NCBI GenBank assembly: GCA_001600875.1
Contig: BCLD01000015.1
Coordinates: 227,862-291,861 of the forward strand
Length of the DNA: 64,000 nt
Source: Solicoccozyma terricola
Lineage: Eukaryota > Basidiomycota > Tremellomycetes > Filobasidiales > Piskurozymaceae
Direction: 5' to 3'
Shown here in pieces: positions 33,262-46,445 of this stretch. Under the pieces are notes generated by a model that did not search any database, was not told the origin of the DNA, and was given only the letters and a program-made list of their open reading frames with translations. Both the position numbers and the translations under genes were made by a program. Numbering within the stretch: position 1 is the first letter of the stretch; each line of letters opens with the position of its first letter.

Positions 33262-36200
33262 ATGGGTCTCATCCACCGAAAGAACGCCAACAAGGCGGAT
33301 CCCCATGATCCTGAGAAGGGTGAGGATCAACAATCCAAGGCAGAAGAGCCAGACTGTTAGTTGTTCCATATTTTCGTTGACGGGCATTTTCGGCGCACCT
33401 GACGGAGGACCTCCACTTCTCCACAGACGAGAATGGCGACGAGTATGAGATCCTGCTTCGATACGTTGACAACGAGTCGAAGAAGGTGTCCAAAACCAAA
33501 GACGAGGATGATGACGAGGATGATAAAGCCGTTTACAAGAGGGTGTGGTATGCTCCTTGGAAGAAAGTCAAGAAGGGAGGAGTTCGGAATAAGAAGGTGC
33601 CTGAGGACTGGTTGAAGACTGAGATCACCAAGGGATTGAGTGAGGGTGAGGTGTCGAAGAGGAGGGAACAGTTCGGTTGGAATGAGTTGACTGCGTGAGT
33701 GGGATTTGTTGCTCATAGACTAGGCGTTTCAAACACCGACGAGAGGAAACCCCCGTTATAGCGCCAAGGAGAACCAATTCCTCAAGGTTGTTGGATACTT
33801 CCGAGGTCCTATCCTCTACGTTATGGAAATTGCAGTCATCCTGGCTGCTGGTCTCACAGACTGGATTGATTTCGGTGTGATCATTGCCATTTTGCGTGAG
33901 TGGAAGGGGACGCTGCGGGTTGTGGCCCTGTTAGCTGAGAGGGAGACGAGTTTGTAGTGCTCAATGCCGGGGTTGGATGGTATCAGGAGAAACAGGCCGG
34001 CGACATTGTCGAGTGAGCGACTACCAATGTCTAGCACACCGCTTATTCCGGTTAACGACGATCTTTTCGCCTGCAGACAACTCAAGGCAGGTATCGCGCT
34101 TAAGGCTACTGTTATTCGGGATGGCAAGGAAAGTCAGATTGAAGCTAGGGATTTAGTTCCTGGAGATATTGTCGTTCTGGAGGAAGGCGTCACTATTCCA
34201 GCTGATTCAAATGTGAGTCGGAATGTGGCTTTATGGACGGCCCTGCAGATTTTGGATACTGAGACTCCCACTTCTAGATCCTCGCCGACTACAAGGATAA
34301 GGATGGATCCAAGGGCAAGGTAATTCTCGAAAACACTGAGAAAGCCAAGAAAAGGAAAGAATCCGGCCAACAGAAGAAGGACGACAACGATGATGAAGAT
34401 GACGAGGTCGATAAAGGGCCATCTATTTGCTCAGTAGACCAAAGCGCTATCACAGGAGAATCCTTAGCTGTCGAGAAATACATCGGAGACTCGGCTCCGT
34501 ACACCTGTGGAATAAAGCGAGGAAAGGTTGGTGTGGATTTTTCCGTATTCGATTTGCTACGGTGGCTGACGAAAGCGCCAACTGCAGTGTTACGCCGTGG
34601 TTAGCTGCCCAGCCAAACAAAGTTTTGTGGGTAAGACAGCTGCTCTCGTTCAGAACTCGAACGTCACCGGTCACTTCCAACTCGTGCTGGGTGGTATTGG
34701 TACGACGTTGTTGATTTTGGTGTTTGTCTTCATATTCGCTGGTGAGTTGGATAGCGGGGGGTGAATGCCTTTAAGAAACTGACGGCCCCGCGGCACAGTT
34801 TGGATTGGTGGGTTCTTCCGTGGTACTGGTATTGCCACTCCCCGGGAGAACAATTTATTAGTGTGAGTGGAGGGTAGGCTTTGTAGAATTTGATTTGAAG
34901 GCAGACTGACGATACTTCATAATCTGCAGCTACGCCCTTGTATTCTTCATCATCGGTGTACCTGTCGGTCTTCCTGTGAGGTTTCAATCGATCTCGGCCA
35001 CAGACATTCTCTCAATCGCCTACCTATATTCCACATGCAGTGCGTCACCACAACTACGATGGCCGTCGGTGCTGCATATCTGGCCCGACGGAAAGCCATC
35101 GTCCAGAAGTTGACCGCCATCGAATCCCTTGCCGGAGTCGATGTCCTCTGCTCTGATAAAACTGGAACCCTCACTGCCAACAAGCTCTCGCTGAACGAGC
35201 CATACCTCGCCGATGGCGTCTCCGCTGACTGGTTCATGACAATCGCCGCTCTTGCCTCTTCGCACAACGTCAAGAGCCTCGACCCGATCGACAAGGTCAC
35301 CGTTGTCGCCCTCAAAGACTACCCCAAGGCACAAGAGGAGCTCAAGAGTGGTTGGCATACCAGCAAATTTTCTCCGTTCGACCCCGTGTCCAAGCGAATC
35401 ACAGCAGAAGTGGAAAAGAATGGCAAAAAGTATACCTGCGCCAAGGGAGCTCCCAACAGCATTCTCAAATTGAGACAGTTTGACACCGCGACTGTCAAGA
35501 AGTACAAGCAAACCAGTCAGGAGTTTGCTAAGCGTGGTTTCAGGTCACTTGGTGTCGCCGTGAAGGAGGATGGTAAGGACTGGGAGCTTCTGGGAATCAT
35601 GTCCATGCAGGACCCACCTCGCAGTGACACCAAAAAGACCATTGGTGAGAGTCGCAGCAAAAGACGCCTTCGCCACCACAGCTGACGCCGATGTTCTGGT
35701 ATCCTCAGGAGAAGCTATTGAACTCGGTATTTCCATCAAGATGCTGACTGGTGACGCTGTGTGAGTCCCACCTGGTCGCAAATGATGACGCAAGAGTACT
35801 GACCAGTCCCCCTCGCCCTTCAGAGCCATTGCGAAAGAAACTTGCCGCGCCCTTGGACTCGGTCAGAACATCTTTGATAGTCAACAGTTGATGGGTGGCT
35901 CAATGGCTGGATCTGATATACGTGACTTTGTTGAGCATGCCGATGGATTCGCCGAGGTGTTCCCAGAGCACAAGTACCAAGTTGTCGACATGCTTCAACA
36001 GCGAGGTCATTTAACAGCTATGACTGGGTGAGTCTAGGCGGTATTGTAGTGCAATGTCGACGACCTGTATTGACCCCTGGTTTTAGTGATGGTGTCAACG
36101 ACGCCCCATCTCTTAAACGCGCTGATTGTGGTATTGCCGTCGAGGGTGCCTCTGATGCTGCTCGGTCTGCCGCTGATGTCGGTGAGTCAATTCAAAGGCA

Positions 36201-37615
36201 TTCCGGGTTGGGCCTGCTTCTCATAGTCATTCATCCATACAGTCTTCCTTGACGAAGGTCTCTCCACCATTATCACCGCCATTAAAGTCGCCCGTCAGAT
36301 CTTCCACCGAATGAAAGCGTACATGATCTATCGTATTGCTCTTTGTATCCACTTGGAAGTCTACCTGTTGCTGTCGATCTTGATTCTGAATGAGACCATC
36401 CGTGTGGACCTTATCGTCTTCCTAGGTGAGTGAGGCATGATAAGAGTGTCGACATGGGTCTCATCGCTGACGTTTCTGACTGCGTTGCTGCCTGGACAGC
36501 TATCTTCGCCGAGTAAGTATCTGATTTGGGACTTGTTGACCGTGTCTGCTCGTCTAACATATTTCATTGTCTGTCACAGTGTTGCCACCATCGCGATCGC
36601 CTACGACAACGCGCCGTTCGCCAGGAAACCAGTAGAGTGGCAGTTACCTAAACTGTGGATCATGAGTACGGTGATGGGCCTATTCCTAGCGGCTGGCACA
36701 TGGGTCATTCGGGGCACGATGTTTACCAACAACGATGGAGTCGTCGAAAACTTTGGAAAGTGAGTTGGGTGGCGATCCTTCCCCCTTCTACACTCTGGTA
36801 GACTGACTCGATTGGCATTGTCGCCTTGGGCACACAGCGTTCAAGAAATTTTGTTCCTCGAAGTCGCTCTAACCGAATCTTGGGTCATCTTTATAACCCG
36901 GCTCTCGCAAGGCAAAGACGACGGTGGTTTCGTCTGGCCAAGTTGGCAACTCGTCGGTGCTGTTTTCGGTGTCGATATCCTTGCCTCGCTATTCTGCCTC
37001 TTTGGCTGGCTCTCTGGTGGATCACAGATCGCTAAGGATACTCATGGTGGGAACTGGACTAGTATCGTTACGGTAGTAAGGGTCTGGTGTTTCTCATTCG
37101 GTGTCACCGTGGTTGTTGCGTTTGTCTGTGAGTGTTACTCCTACAATTCGACCAGAATAGCACAGACCGATTGACATATCCTCGTAGACTACATCATGTC
37201 CCGGTTCGAGTGGCTCGATAATATTGGTCGCGCCGTTCGATCTCACAAAGATGCCAAGCTCGAAGACTTCCTCACCCAAGTACAACGTTTGACTCTCACG
37301 CACGAAAACGCCGATAATGGTCAAACCGAGGTATTTAAGCTCGGTACCGGTAGCACTCCGGCCGAGGGATCGAGCCAACATACTCAAGGCCACCAAGAGG
37401 ATCAGAAGAAGAAAGAGGATAAGCGAGTGGAAGAGGGTAATAACACCGAAAGCACGTCGGACAAAGATGCGACAAAGTCTGAAGACATGTCTGTTAAAGA
37501 CGTGAAAGATTCAGGCGAAGCTTCTGGTCCTCAGAAGAACAAGGAAGGAAGGCTTCAAGATGATGATGCGTCCTCTGAGGCTACCAAGCGGGAGAGCAGT
37601 GAGCATGTCCGATAA
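33262..37615 (+). CDS. PMA1: plasma-membrane H+-ATPase (P3A-type)
   Basis: Proton pump that builds the plasma-membrane potential, encoded in many exons starting [11 protein letters not shown]. Sequence in order: [40 protein letters not shown] (TM1), [20 protein letters not shown], actuator [18 protein letters not shown] (TGES), [20 protein letters not shown] (TM4), phosphorylation loop [20 protein letters not shown] (Asp of DKTGT), nucleotide domain [60 protein letters not shown] (hinge), then TM5-10. A Lys-rich then Asp/Glu-rich insertion of roughly 50 residues (about 34278-34425) precedes TGES. The C-terminal regulatory region has [14 protein letters not shown] and continues in a charged, disordered tail of about 90 residues, much longer than in yeast. 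The stop is at 37613-37615. Confidence 0.95.
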
Positions 37616-37798
37616 AGACGTGGCGGTGCAGGTGGACCCTGACGCATGCCTCGGACAGGTGATTGAGGAGAGCAAAACCACTCGAAGATTGGATAGACCT
37701 ATACATCATGGACGGTCCCGTACAACAAGCTACACTGTATCGTTATCTATAGTCTCGCAGACCCATGTTATAATAGATGCAGTCGTCTGGGATACCAA

Positions 37799-37828
37799 AC
37801 ACGGACATGATTGACTTCATGTCCGTGA
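37799..37828. repeat. short inverted repeat in the MRPS9 5' region
   Basis: CACGGACATGA at about 37800-37810 is followed after about 7 nt by TCATGTCCGTG at 37818-37828, an 11-bp perfect stem. It could be a hairpin in the PMA1 3' or MRPS9 5' untranslated region. Confidence 0.6.
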
Positions 37829-37908
37829 TTGAGAAAGTCGACCTCCTCAAGACAACCAACCACCTTCATCTTGTTCAGTCTGATAACCACCGCATACAAG
37901 CTCCCACC

Positions 37909-39055
37909 ATGCAGATTGAGTGCTCTCGAGTCACGGCTTCAGCAGCTCGTCGACTCTTTCCCGCCATCAGCAACCGTACCTACGCCGTCTCACAATCATA
38001 CGTCCCATCCTCCGCATCCTCCCGTATCCTTCCCCTCCCACCTCGAGCTAAACCCACACTACCCACCTTCTTCACCGGTCGACCCATCTATGAAAACGCC
38101 CTACTCGAACTGGAAAACCTCGTCCACAAGTCTCAGGCGACGTTGAGGAAGGATCATGTCTATCCACTACCTCCATCATTGAAGCTGCCAACACCCAGAG
38201 CTTCATGGTTATCGGCGTCAGACTTGTCAGGACCGATGGCGACGCATCTCAAAACCGCCCAGTACCGGCGGATAACTACGCTTCTCAATGAGTTGGCTAC
38301 ATTGCGAGAGATCGCACAGCGGATTGGTCAACCAGAGGTCCTCTCTTCCATTAGCGAGGCGCTTAAAACATATGAGCGAGCAGATGCTGAGGGCAGTGGA
38401 TCAGCAAAGACGCGCCCGGATGGTAAGATCGACGAGTACGGTCGTAGTCTGAGCGTTGGAAAGCGCAAGGAGAGTTCCGCGAGGGTTTGGATGATTCGAA
38501 CGAAACTACCGGACATTGGAGATAAAGCCAGCGAGAAACCTGCATCATGGACGTATATCCCTGGAGAAAACGCTGCGCCACATACAGAGGTGCTCATCAA
38601 CTCACGGCCTATCTTCAAGCACTTCCCACGACCGAGTGATAGGGAGCTCATCCTTAGACCACTGAGGTTGTCTGGGTTGTTGGGTCATTTCAACATCTTT
38701 GCGTTGGCGGAGGGAGGTGGAACCAGTGGGCAGGCTGGTGCGGTTGCACTGGGTGTAGCGAGAGGTGTGGTCACACATAGACCGGAGATGAGAGAGGTCT
38801 TGCAGAAGGGTTAGTGTATGATCCCCTGCGGACCAATGTACGCATGACCCTTCTAATGGACTTTGGCTGACTCATATTTTGCTCGTTTTCCGCAGATGGT
38901 CTCCTGACTCGAGATCCACGCATGGTCGAGAGAAAGAAGACAAATTTGGCCAAGGCCAGGAAGAGGGTCAGTATTTTGTCAAACCCGAGTCATTGGTCTC
39001 AGTTGCTAATGACATCCCTCCTTGTCCTCCTCAGAATGCATGGGTCAAGCGATAG
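37909..39055 (+). CDS. MRPS9: mitochondrial ribosomal protein uS9m
   Basis: Small-subunit mitoribosomal protein S9. Exons 37909-38809, 38896-38966 and 39035-39055 sum to 993 nt, or 330 residues. The Arg-rich, acid-free N-terminus (MQIECSRVTASAARRLFPAI) is a good matrix-targeting presequence. The uS9 fold is in the C-terminal part: GRSLSVGKRKESSARVWMIR, EVLINSRPIFKHFPRPSDRE, GGGTSGQAGAVALGVARG, and the terminal RDPRMVERKKTNLAKARKR then NAWVKR, the basic tail that reaches the P-site tRNA. The 37616-37908 gap shows nothing but a short inverted pair (ACACGGACATGA / TCATGTCCGTGA, about 37799-37828) overlapping the 5' leader. Confidence 0.93.
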
Positions 39056-39442
39056 ATACTTTTGAGGGCGGTTGGTGGGATATACATGTTGCTAGTCGTG
39101 CCGTACAACAGCATTGTTTTCATTTCAGCTGAGATTGGGATGTTAATTTCATCGGGTTCTTCACCTGGTCATCGCATGTTCGGAAGGGCCGGCGAACATC
39201 CAGGCTGCACTGGATATTGAACCCGTATCCGAACCCCAATGTCCACTCGAATACCCTGTGAGGATCGCTTGCCCCTCGACAATGTGACCATAGGCGTAGT
39301 TGCACGTGACCTTGAATCGAAAGTCGATCAACCAAGATCGGTTCGTCGAAGTAACAGCACAAAATTCATCGTTCACAAGCCCGAGAGAAGAGGTATCGGT
39401 GAAAACACAAAGGAGGCGAGGCAGTCATCGCCACCCCTCCAG

Positions 39443-42400
39443 ATGATCTCCTCGCAAACTTCCCGACCATGTTTCTTACGGCTCCCAATCTGCAACTTGG
39501 CGGAACGTCGATGGTTGCTTCAGACCGGACGTAGCTCACGCATTCGATTCCGCTCTGATGCAATTCCTAAAGCGGAGTCCTCGAGCAAACGGTACTCGGA
39601 TACATTACTGCTTCCAAAAACGTCATTCCCTGTGCGACACAAGAATGTGGTAGCTACTGAGGAGAAGATTAGAGAGGAGGTCACAACTGGGTATTACAAG
39701 CGACAGGTAAGCAGAATATCCGTGACATGCACTCGAGCTGGAACTGAAAGATGTCGTATTATACACCTAGTGGGAGAACAATAAGGGTCCGGTCTTTATC
39801 TTGCACGATGGTCCTCCATATGCCAACGGCAACCTCCACATGGGTAGGGTCACCTTCACTGCTCGAGAAGCTGAGCATAATTGGACTGACTGGAGTTAAT
39901 CCTAGGCCATGCCTTGAACAAGCTTCTTAAAGATTTTATCAACCGGTACAAGGCAAAGAAAGGCTATCGAGTCAAGTGAGAGGATATCTTCACGAACTAG
40001 TGGTGTGACGAGAGCTCATGACATTCGGGTCTGCTATAGATATATCCCGGGTTGGGACTGTCACGGTCTTCCCATCGAACACAAGGCCCTGAAGTCTCTA
40101 GGTGTGAGTTTCGGGCTCAAATGTTTCCGGGTATGCATAGGCTAACACTCGTTTTCCAACCTGTGAAGAAATCCCACTTAGCCTTGTCTCCACAAGCCGT
40201 CCGCAAGGCAGCTCGCAAAACAGCGCTTGATGCAATAGAAGTGCAGAAATCAGAATTCAGGCAACTGGGGATAATGGCCGATTGGGATTCAGAGGGATCG
40301 ACATATAGAACACTCGGTAGGTTTCGTTGACTGATGTTAGGCAGAGAAAGTATGCCGACGTGTAACGCTGTAGATCCGGCATTTGAGATTAGACAGCTGA
40401 AGATTCTACGTAAGATGGTACAGAAAGGTGAGAATCCGAGTGACTCTCTTAATTGAGGACTATTTTGCTGATACTTTCTCCTTGAGCCCAGGTCTTATCC
40501 AGCATCGCCGACGGCCGACCTACTATTCGCCGTCGTCTCGTACTGCTCTCGCTGAAGCTGAGCTATCCTATAAGGACGATCATATCTCTCATTCCGTTTA
40601 TGTGTTCTTTGAGGTACCCCTTGATGGTATGTCAAGGACTCTGAGGAGAAAAGTAGAAAGAATGGTAGGCAAGGGACCGGTTGGCTTGGCAATTTGGACA
40701 ACGACGCCGTGGACGTTGACTGCGAATCAGGCCGTAGCTGTGGCACCACATCTCGAATACGTCCTTGTCAGGCAGGAAGGATCGGACCGCGTTTTAATAA
40801 TTGCAAAAGACAGACTCACGGCGCTCGAGCGGCACCTAGGCTCATTAGAGGTCCTCGAGGAGCTCTCGGGCGAAGAGCTGCTGGGCACCTCATATCGCCA
40901 TCTATTCTGGAGAGACGGCTTAGCAGTTCCTCAAGTTATAGCATCAAAATATGTTACAATTGGCGCGGGAACTGGTCTCGTACACTCAGCGCCAGGTCAC
41001 GGACAGGAAGATTACGAAATTTATCGAGAGGCCTTCTCAGATCGACCAGAAGCGGATGACATTAGATGTCCGGTCAACGACGAGGGCAATCTGACCGAGG
41101 AGATCCTGCAATGGACAGCAAACGGAGTAGATGGCCGATCGCTGGTAGGCAAGGCTGTTTTGGGCGATGCTGTGCCCCAGGTCATTGAGCTATTGAAGCG
41201 GCACGAGATACTGCTGGCAGAGGAGGTCATTCAGCATCGGTATCCTTGCGACTGGAAAACCAAGGAGCCTATCATAATCAGGTTCGCACGACAAATGTGA
41301 GAGGTTTAGCCTCGCAGCTGACACTCAAGTTTCCGATGCACAGAGCCACACCTCAATGGTTCGCTGATGTCGGTGCAATCAAAGAAGATGCCATCAACGC
41401 TTTGAAGGATGTTCACTTTAAACCGGAGAGTTGTGAGTTCGAACACACCTTCTCATCCCCCACTCTGGCTCAATCCATCATTCTACAACAGCGCGGAAGC
41501 GCCTAGAATCCTTTGTTCTTGGCCGGTCAGAATGGTGCATTTCTCGGCAAAGAAGCTGGGGAGTTCCGATACCTATCATCTATGAGATCGACACCGATCA
41601 GCCGGTGATGTCGATTGCGTCTATTGATCATATCATCACCGTGTTATCAGAGCAAGGCACGGACTATTGGTGGAGCGAAGACGTGGCGTCCTTCCTCACC
41701 CCTGACATGGCTTCCTCTGGCAAGCAATATCGCAAAGGAACTGATACCATGGACGTATGGTTTGATAGCGGATCGTCCTGGACTCTCATCGACGAACTGA
41801 AATTGAAACCCGAAGGAGAGACGGTGGCGGACGTCTATCTGGAGGGGTCGGACCAACATCGAGGGTGGTTTCAGTCATCGCTTCTAACCAGTGTGGCGAC
41901 CTCTGATCGCAGTGGAAAAGCCAAGGCGCCTTACAAAAATCTGGTGACCCACGGCTTCGTCCTCGATCAAGAGGGTCAGAAGATGAGCAAGTCGGCTGGT
42001 AATGGCCTGACGCCCGTCGAGATCATTCATGGTGGAAAGGCAAGTCTGTCTGACCTTTCGGCCGGCTCTCATAGCTGACGATGGCATGCAGGATCGGGCT
42101 AAAATGCCCTCATATGGGACGGATATCATGCGGTTATGGGCAGCCGCAGTCGATTACACCAGCGACGCTTCGATTGGCTCGACATCACTTTCAGCAGCCG
42201 CCGAGAAGATGCGCAAGATAAGGAACGTGATGAAGTTCCTTCTTGGTAACTCTGTCAAACAGGGTGGCAAAGTCAAGGGCGTTCAAGAGGTCTCTCTGAA
42301 TCTGGTGAGCTTGTCCAGTCTCTGAAGTTTAAACAAGCGATGGGTCAACTGATAGGTTTCACTTCCAGATCGATCGATATGTTCTGCACGAGGCTGGCGC

Positions 42401-43432
42401 TCTCAACCAATCGGCGGACCGATATTATCAGAACTTTGACTTTAATCCAGGTGGGTGTCTCCAATGTCAGAATTCCGATGCCTTGACTCTGACCTCCGAG
42501 CCTTGGACGACAGTATTGCAAGCCGTCAACAATTTCATGGCCGGCACTTTGTCAGCCTTCTATTTCGATCTTAGTAAAGACGTGCTATACTCGGACGCCG
42601 AATCTAGTGCTCGGCGAGAGGCTATCGTCGCTGTCATGGCAGTAGTGCGTTTCAAACTATATCCAAAGCAATCGACCTCTTCACTGATCCATTTAGCGTC
42701 ATACAGGTCTGCCGTATTTTGAAGGACATCCTTGCCCCTCTCACGCCGCATCTCGTTCACGAGATCGATGCGCACTTGGGTGATGCCGGAGAATATACCA
42801 CGCTAGAAGTAAGCCATTCCAGCATCCTGCAACTGCTCATTCTGACGGTAGACATCGAACAAACAGCAAACGAAGTACGAGTCAGCGGCCATTCAGATAC
42901 AGCCATTGCTCGAGATTCGGCAGCAGGTTTTCCATCTACTCGAGGAGTCTCGGGCGAATAAGTGGGTACTTTCGATTTGAGACCACATTGGGATCGCGAC
43001 AGCTGATACCGTCGTTCATAATTGACAGACAGCTCGGGAATTCTAGCGAGGCGGCCCTAGTGATTGGAATTCCAGCATCGCAATCGCTGTTCGGGAACCA
43101 CGTGGAAGCGCATAGGGATTTATTGCCACTTTTGTTCGGCACTTCAGAGGTTGAGCTCCAAGACTCCCAGAGGGAGGCACCCGTTTCGTCGACTTGGTCT
43201 TATTCCAAGCAATGCGATATTGGTATGTCTTTTCTCAAGTCCTGCGTTAACATGCTTCTGACGAGCGTGCTTGAATGATATAGTTGACCCACAGACAGAC
43301 GCATCTATCTCGGTCTCGCTGACCATCAAGCCATCCAGCAGCCACAAATGTCCTCGATGCTGGCGACATGTTGCTGATACTGCTGAAGAACTCTGCGGGC
43401 GTTGTCACGCTGTCATACATGCAACTTCGTGA
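39443..43432 (+). CDS. ISM1: mitochondrial isoleucyl-tRNA synthetase
   Basis: Class I aminoacyl-tRNA synthetase charging mitochondrial tRNA-Ile, encoded in many exons. The chosen start [15 protein letters not shown] gives an Arg/Leu/Ser-rich matrix presequence; an in-frame ATG at 39239 is an alternative. Then come [18 protein letters not shown] (HIGH signature, split by an intron), [39 protein letters not shown], the editing domain [17 protein letters not shown] with [47 protein letters not shown], and [18 protein letters not shown] (KMSKS). The anticodon-binding domain follows. A C-terminal zinc-binding motif [20 protein letters not shown] is typical of bacterial/mitochondrial IleRS. The stop is TGA at 43430-43432. 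Confidence 0.94.
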
Positions 43433-43517
43433 TTGGTTGTAGTATTTGAATGTACATCGCATCACTTCACTCGGATTCCTCGATGCCATATCGTCATGTC
43501 GTATGGTCGTTATATCG

Positions 43518-44202
43518 TTATATGATCGTAGCGTCATTAGTCGTCGGTGATACAGCCGGCTCCTTCCTCTTTAGCTGTGATACATGTCGATGTGCGAACT
43601 TTTCTTGGATTTGCATCATCTGAGACAGCTCTTTAGTTCGTTTTCGACGACAGTTCTCCCTGTGATCGAGATAGAGATCAACTTTTTGGCCAACACGAGC
43701 AGATAGGAAAATGAATCCTACCACATTAGCCCAGATAACCCAATGAATGTCAAGACCGCCCAATTTCCTGCTTGCCATGGCTCTGAGATGAAAGCGCTGT
43801 CAGCTGTATTCATAAGCGAATTAAGCGTATACTCACTCCGTCTGCTTAGGAACATGACGGCTCCGAACCCTGTTCCGCCAGCGATACCGGTCAACAAGGC
43901 TTGTCTTGCACAAGGAATCTTCCCTATATTTTTGAAGTCCTCGGCTGGATTGAGTCGCTGGAGAAACCACACAAGCGTGGGCATGATCCGTCAGAGCCAT
44001 TTTCAAATACCAATAGGGCGGCTCTTTTCACCTTTAGAGCTTCAAAGTAATCTCTCCTTGCGTCGCCGCTCCTCTCATCTGCTGGATCGAATTCACGAGC
44101 TTCGATGATGGACTGATTGCCTTCCGGGATGTTGAGGACTGCTTTTCGATGGGACATCGGAGTGGACGAGCCAGAGGAGGATGGCTGCGGGTCTGCGGAC
44201 AT
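43518..44202 (-). CDS. COX20: cytochrome c oxidase assembly protein COX20
   Basis: Inner-membrane chaperone for Cox2 maturation. Start MSADPQPSSSGSSTPMS at 44202. Exon 1 ends at 44032 (FEALK); then RLNPAEDFKNIGKIPCARQA, LLTGIAGGTGFGAVMFLSRR (TM1), and an exon with QAGNWAVLTFIGLSGLMW (TM2). A final exon begins ENCRRKRTKELSQMMQIQEK and ends with stop at 43518-43520. The pattern NI..IPCAR.ALL.GI.GG, an arginine-rich matrix loop, then NWAV.TF is the COX20 signature. Its last intron could be read through (43741-43684) in another frame, but only the spliced form keeps the expected basic C-terminal helix. It converges with ISM1, with about 85 bp between stops. Confidence 0.88.
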
Positions 44203-44385
44203 TATGGGACCACTTTACTTGGATCCTTTTGGATATTTTGCATGGGCAGGTTAGATGGGAGGGAACATCAGATCGGGAGGGAGGTGAATGCTCGATATTA
44301 TTCAAATGTTTCGTCACGTTTCACGCGTTTATACTCTTCCGATCCCCCCGGCAACGGTTGCATAACGCTACATCGCCCGCTTCCT

Positions 44386-46445
44386 TCAAATGACCTCGAT
44401 TTCCACATCACTATCTCCTTCCTCCTCTTCGTGTCTGTCTCTCTCTCCTGCACCTTCATCAGGCGTGATCAACTCCTGGCCGAATTGCTGCACACCAAGC
44501 CTGTCCCGCTTGGTTTCGTCTCCTTCGTCACGCTTTAGCAAACCCACTAGACGCATCATGTGTTCCGAGATCTGGATGTAGCCATCCGATTAGCTCTCTT
44601 CCGCCTTCCGTTATCACCAAGCAATGTTCGTCCCTTACCTTGTCATCTTTCTCAACATCATGAGCGATCCTGATCACAGTATATGCTCCTCTCCGTCTGA
44701 GCGTTTCTCTGCCAGTATAACCTGAGATCGCCCATGGCACGATAAGTCAATGAACCTTAACAGCTACTCCCCATAACCACTCACTCGTAGCCAACAGCAG
44801 CAGCACCTCAACACACATCAAACGCAAGACCGGATCTCGTTCTCTGACTTTATCGGGCCCCAGAAACTGTAAAGTTGCAGGTAGCGAATCCATTTCCTTG
44901 AGAAGCAAAGAAAAAGAAACAAAAAAGCAAGATTAGTTACCTTCTCCGTTGGAATGAACGAAAGGAGAACATCTTACGTCGATCTCGACCTCTTCAGGAC
45001 CCATCAAAGGCGACAAAACCCATGGAAGGACATCTACACCTTTCACTTTCCTCTCCGGATTTGAAGGAAGCGGAATTCGTTCATCTAGAAACAAGAATCA
45101 CAACGACATTGAGTATCTTTAACCCCTAAGAGCGATACTGAGGAAGTCATCGAATTCACCTTCAGTAGCTAACAGGAACGGATGAGCAGCCCTATCCATC
45201 GCCGCGTTTCTATCCCCGCACATGATCCCTCCACACGACATCAGCTCCTGTCTTTCCTTGGGATTGACAATGCACCCAACCCCCTTTAAAAAAAAACACT
45301 CACTTGATGCAACCAATCGCACCACCCCTCCTAATCGTATCTTTATGTTCCGTGTAAACGGCAATCTTGGTCAAGAGCGGTTCATCATCAGGAGATGGTG
45401 TTGAAGATGATGGAAGTGGGAACGCCGGGAAAGGAAGGAGGAGAGTTGGTCGTGTTTGTGGTAACTACGTTTTCATCCCCACAAAACAGAAAATGGAACA
45501 CCCGATCAGTACATAGAAAGCTGACGAAGAAGCCCCCTGATGGAGATTTTCGCGGAACTCACCATACTGATGTTAGCGAAAACACTAGCTAAGAAATGAA
45601 CTCCACCTTTTCTTTTCGCTTCTTTTTTACCTTCTTCCACACCTTCAGCTGCACCATCTTCAAAAGCTTGTACGAGAGCTCGAACACTCTCGATTGTTAC
45701 CACTTCTTTCTCTTCCATTTCAGGTCTGTAATCTGGATGAACGGTTGATGAACCACTTCTGGAGGCTGGGTAGAAGTAGGGAGGGTTGGGAGGTGTGGGT
45801 GTGGCGAAATGTAAGATGGGGATTTGGAGAGAGGGGATGAGGGGTGTGAGTGTTGGATGCGAAGAGATGTTTGACAGCATCATTGCTGAGAGTGGGGAAA
45901 GCGGAGATGTGGTGTTCTGGAACGATAGTTTGACGTGAGGGTTAAGAGGTACATGTCAGATGAGATACGTGGGGTGGAGGGGAGTGGAGGCGGAAACTCA
46001 CGACAGTGTATGAGATCAAGAATGTCAAAAAGTCCTCATCTACTAGATTTCTAGCGACCATCAGGTTATCTGAGAGGTTGACTAGCGCTTTAAAAGCATC
46101 ATGTGCGATGATCTGCGATTCAAAAGGCTGTCAGACGACCCCTTCGCCCTACTCCACCTTTCCCTTCCCAAAACACAACAAACTCACAGCTTGATCCCTA
46201 CATGACACCTTCAAATCCTTCAACATCTCAAGTTTCATCCGATCTTCTTCACTCAATTTCCTCTCCGCTCCATCCTTGACCAATCCTGATCCACCGCTTC
46301 CCGCAGAGGATGCGGTAGAGGGGATAAAGATGGAACGGTGTTGGGAGTTTTTAGGCGTGTGACCGACCAGGTTGGTGAGCGCCAACTGACGAGCATCTGG
46401 ATTGGGAGAGTGGAGGAACTCGAAGAGGTCTGTGAGTGATGACAT
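44386..46445 (-). CDS. HGH1: HGH1 family protein (eEF2 folding co-chaperone)
   Basis: Armadillo/HEAT-like protein related to yeast Hgh1 and human FAM203, which helps fold translation elongation factor 2. Start MSSLTDLFEFLHSPNPDARQ (46445). It continues LALTNLVGHTP, DLKVSCRDQ, IIAHDAFKALVNLSDN, LMVARNLVDEDFLTFLISYT, SPLSAMMLSNISSHP, HFLASVFANIS, RPLLTKIAVYTEHKD, TIRRGGVVRLVASC, NPERKVKGVDVLPWVLSPLM, LPATLQFLGPDKVRERDPVL, RLMCVEVLLLLATS and TLRRRGAYTVIRIAHDVEKD. The C-terminus is acidic (HEEEEGDSDVEIEVI), with the stop at 44386-44388. At least eight exons. The N-terminal ELxxFLxxPxPxxR and the GPEEVE/GPDKV blocks are the recognisable HGH1 features. Confidence 0.87.
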
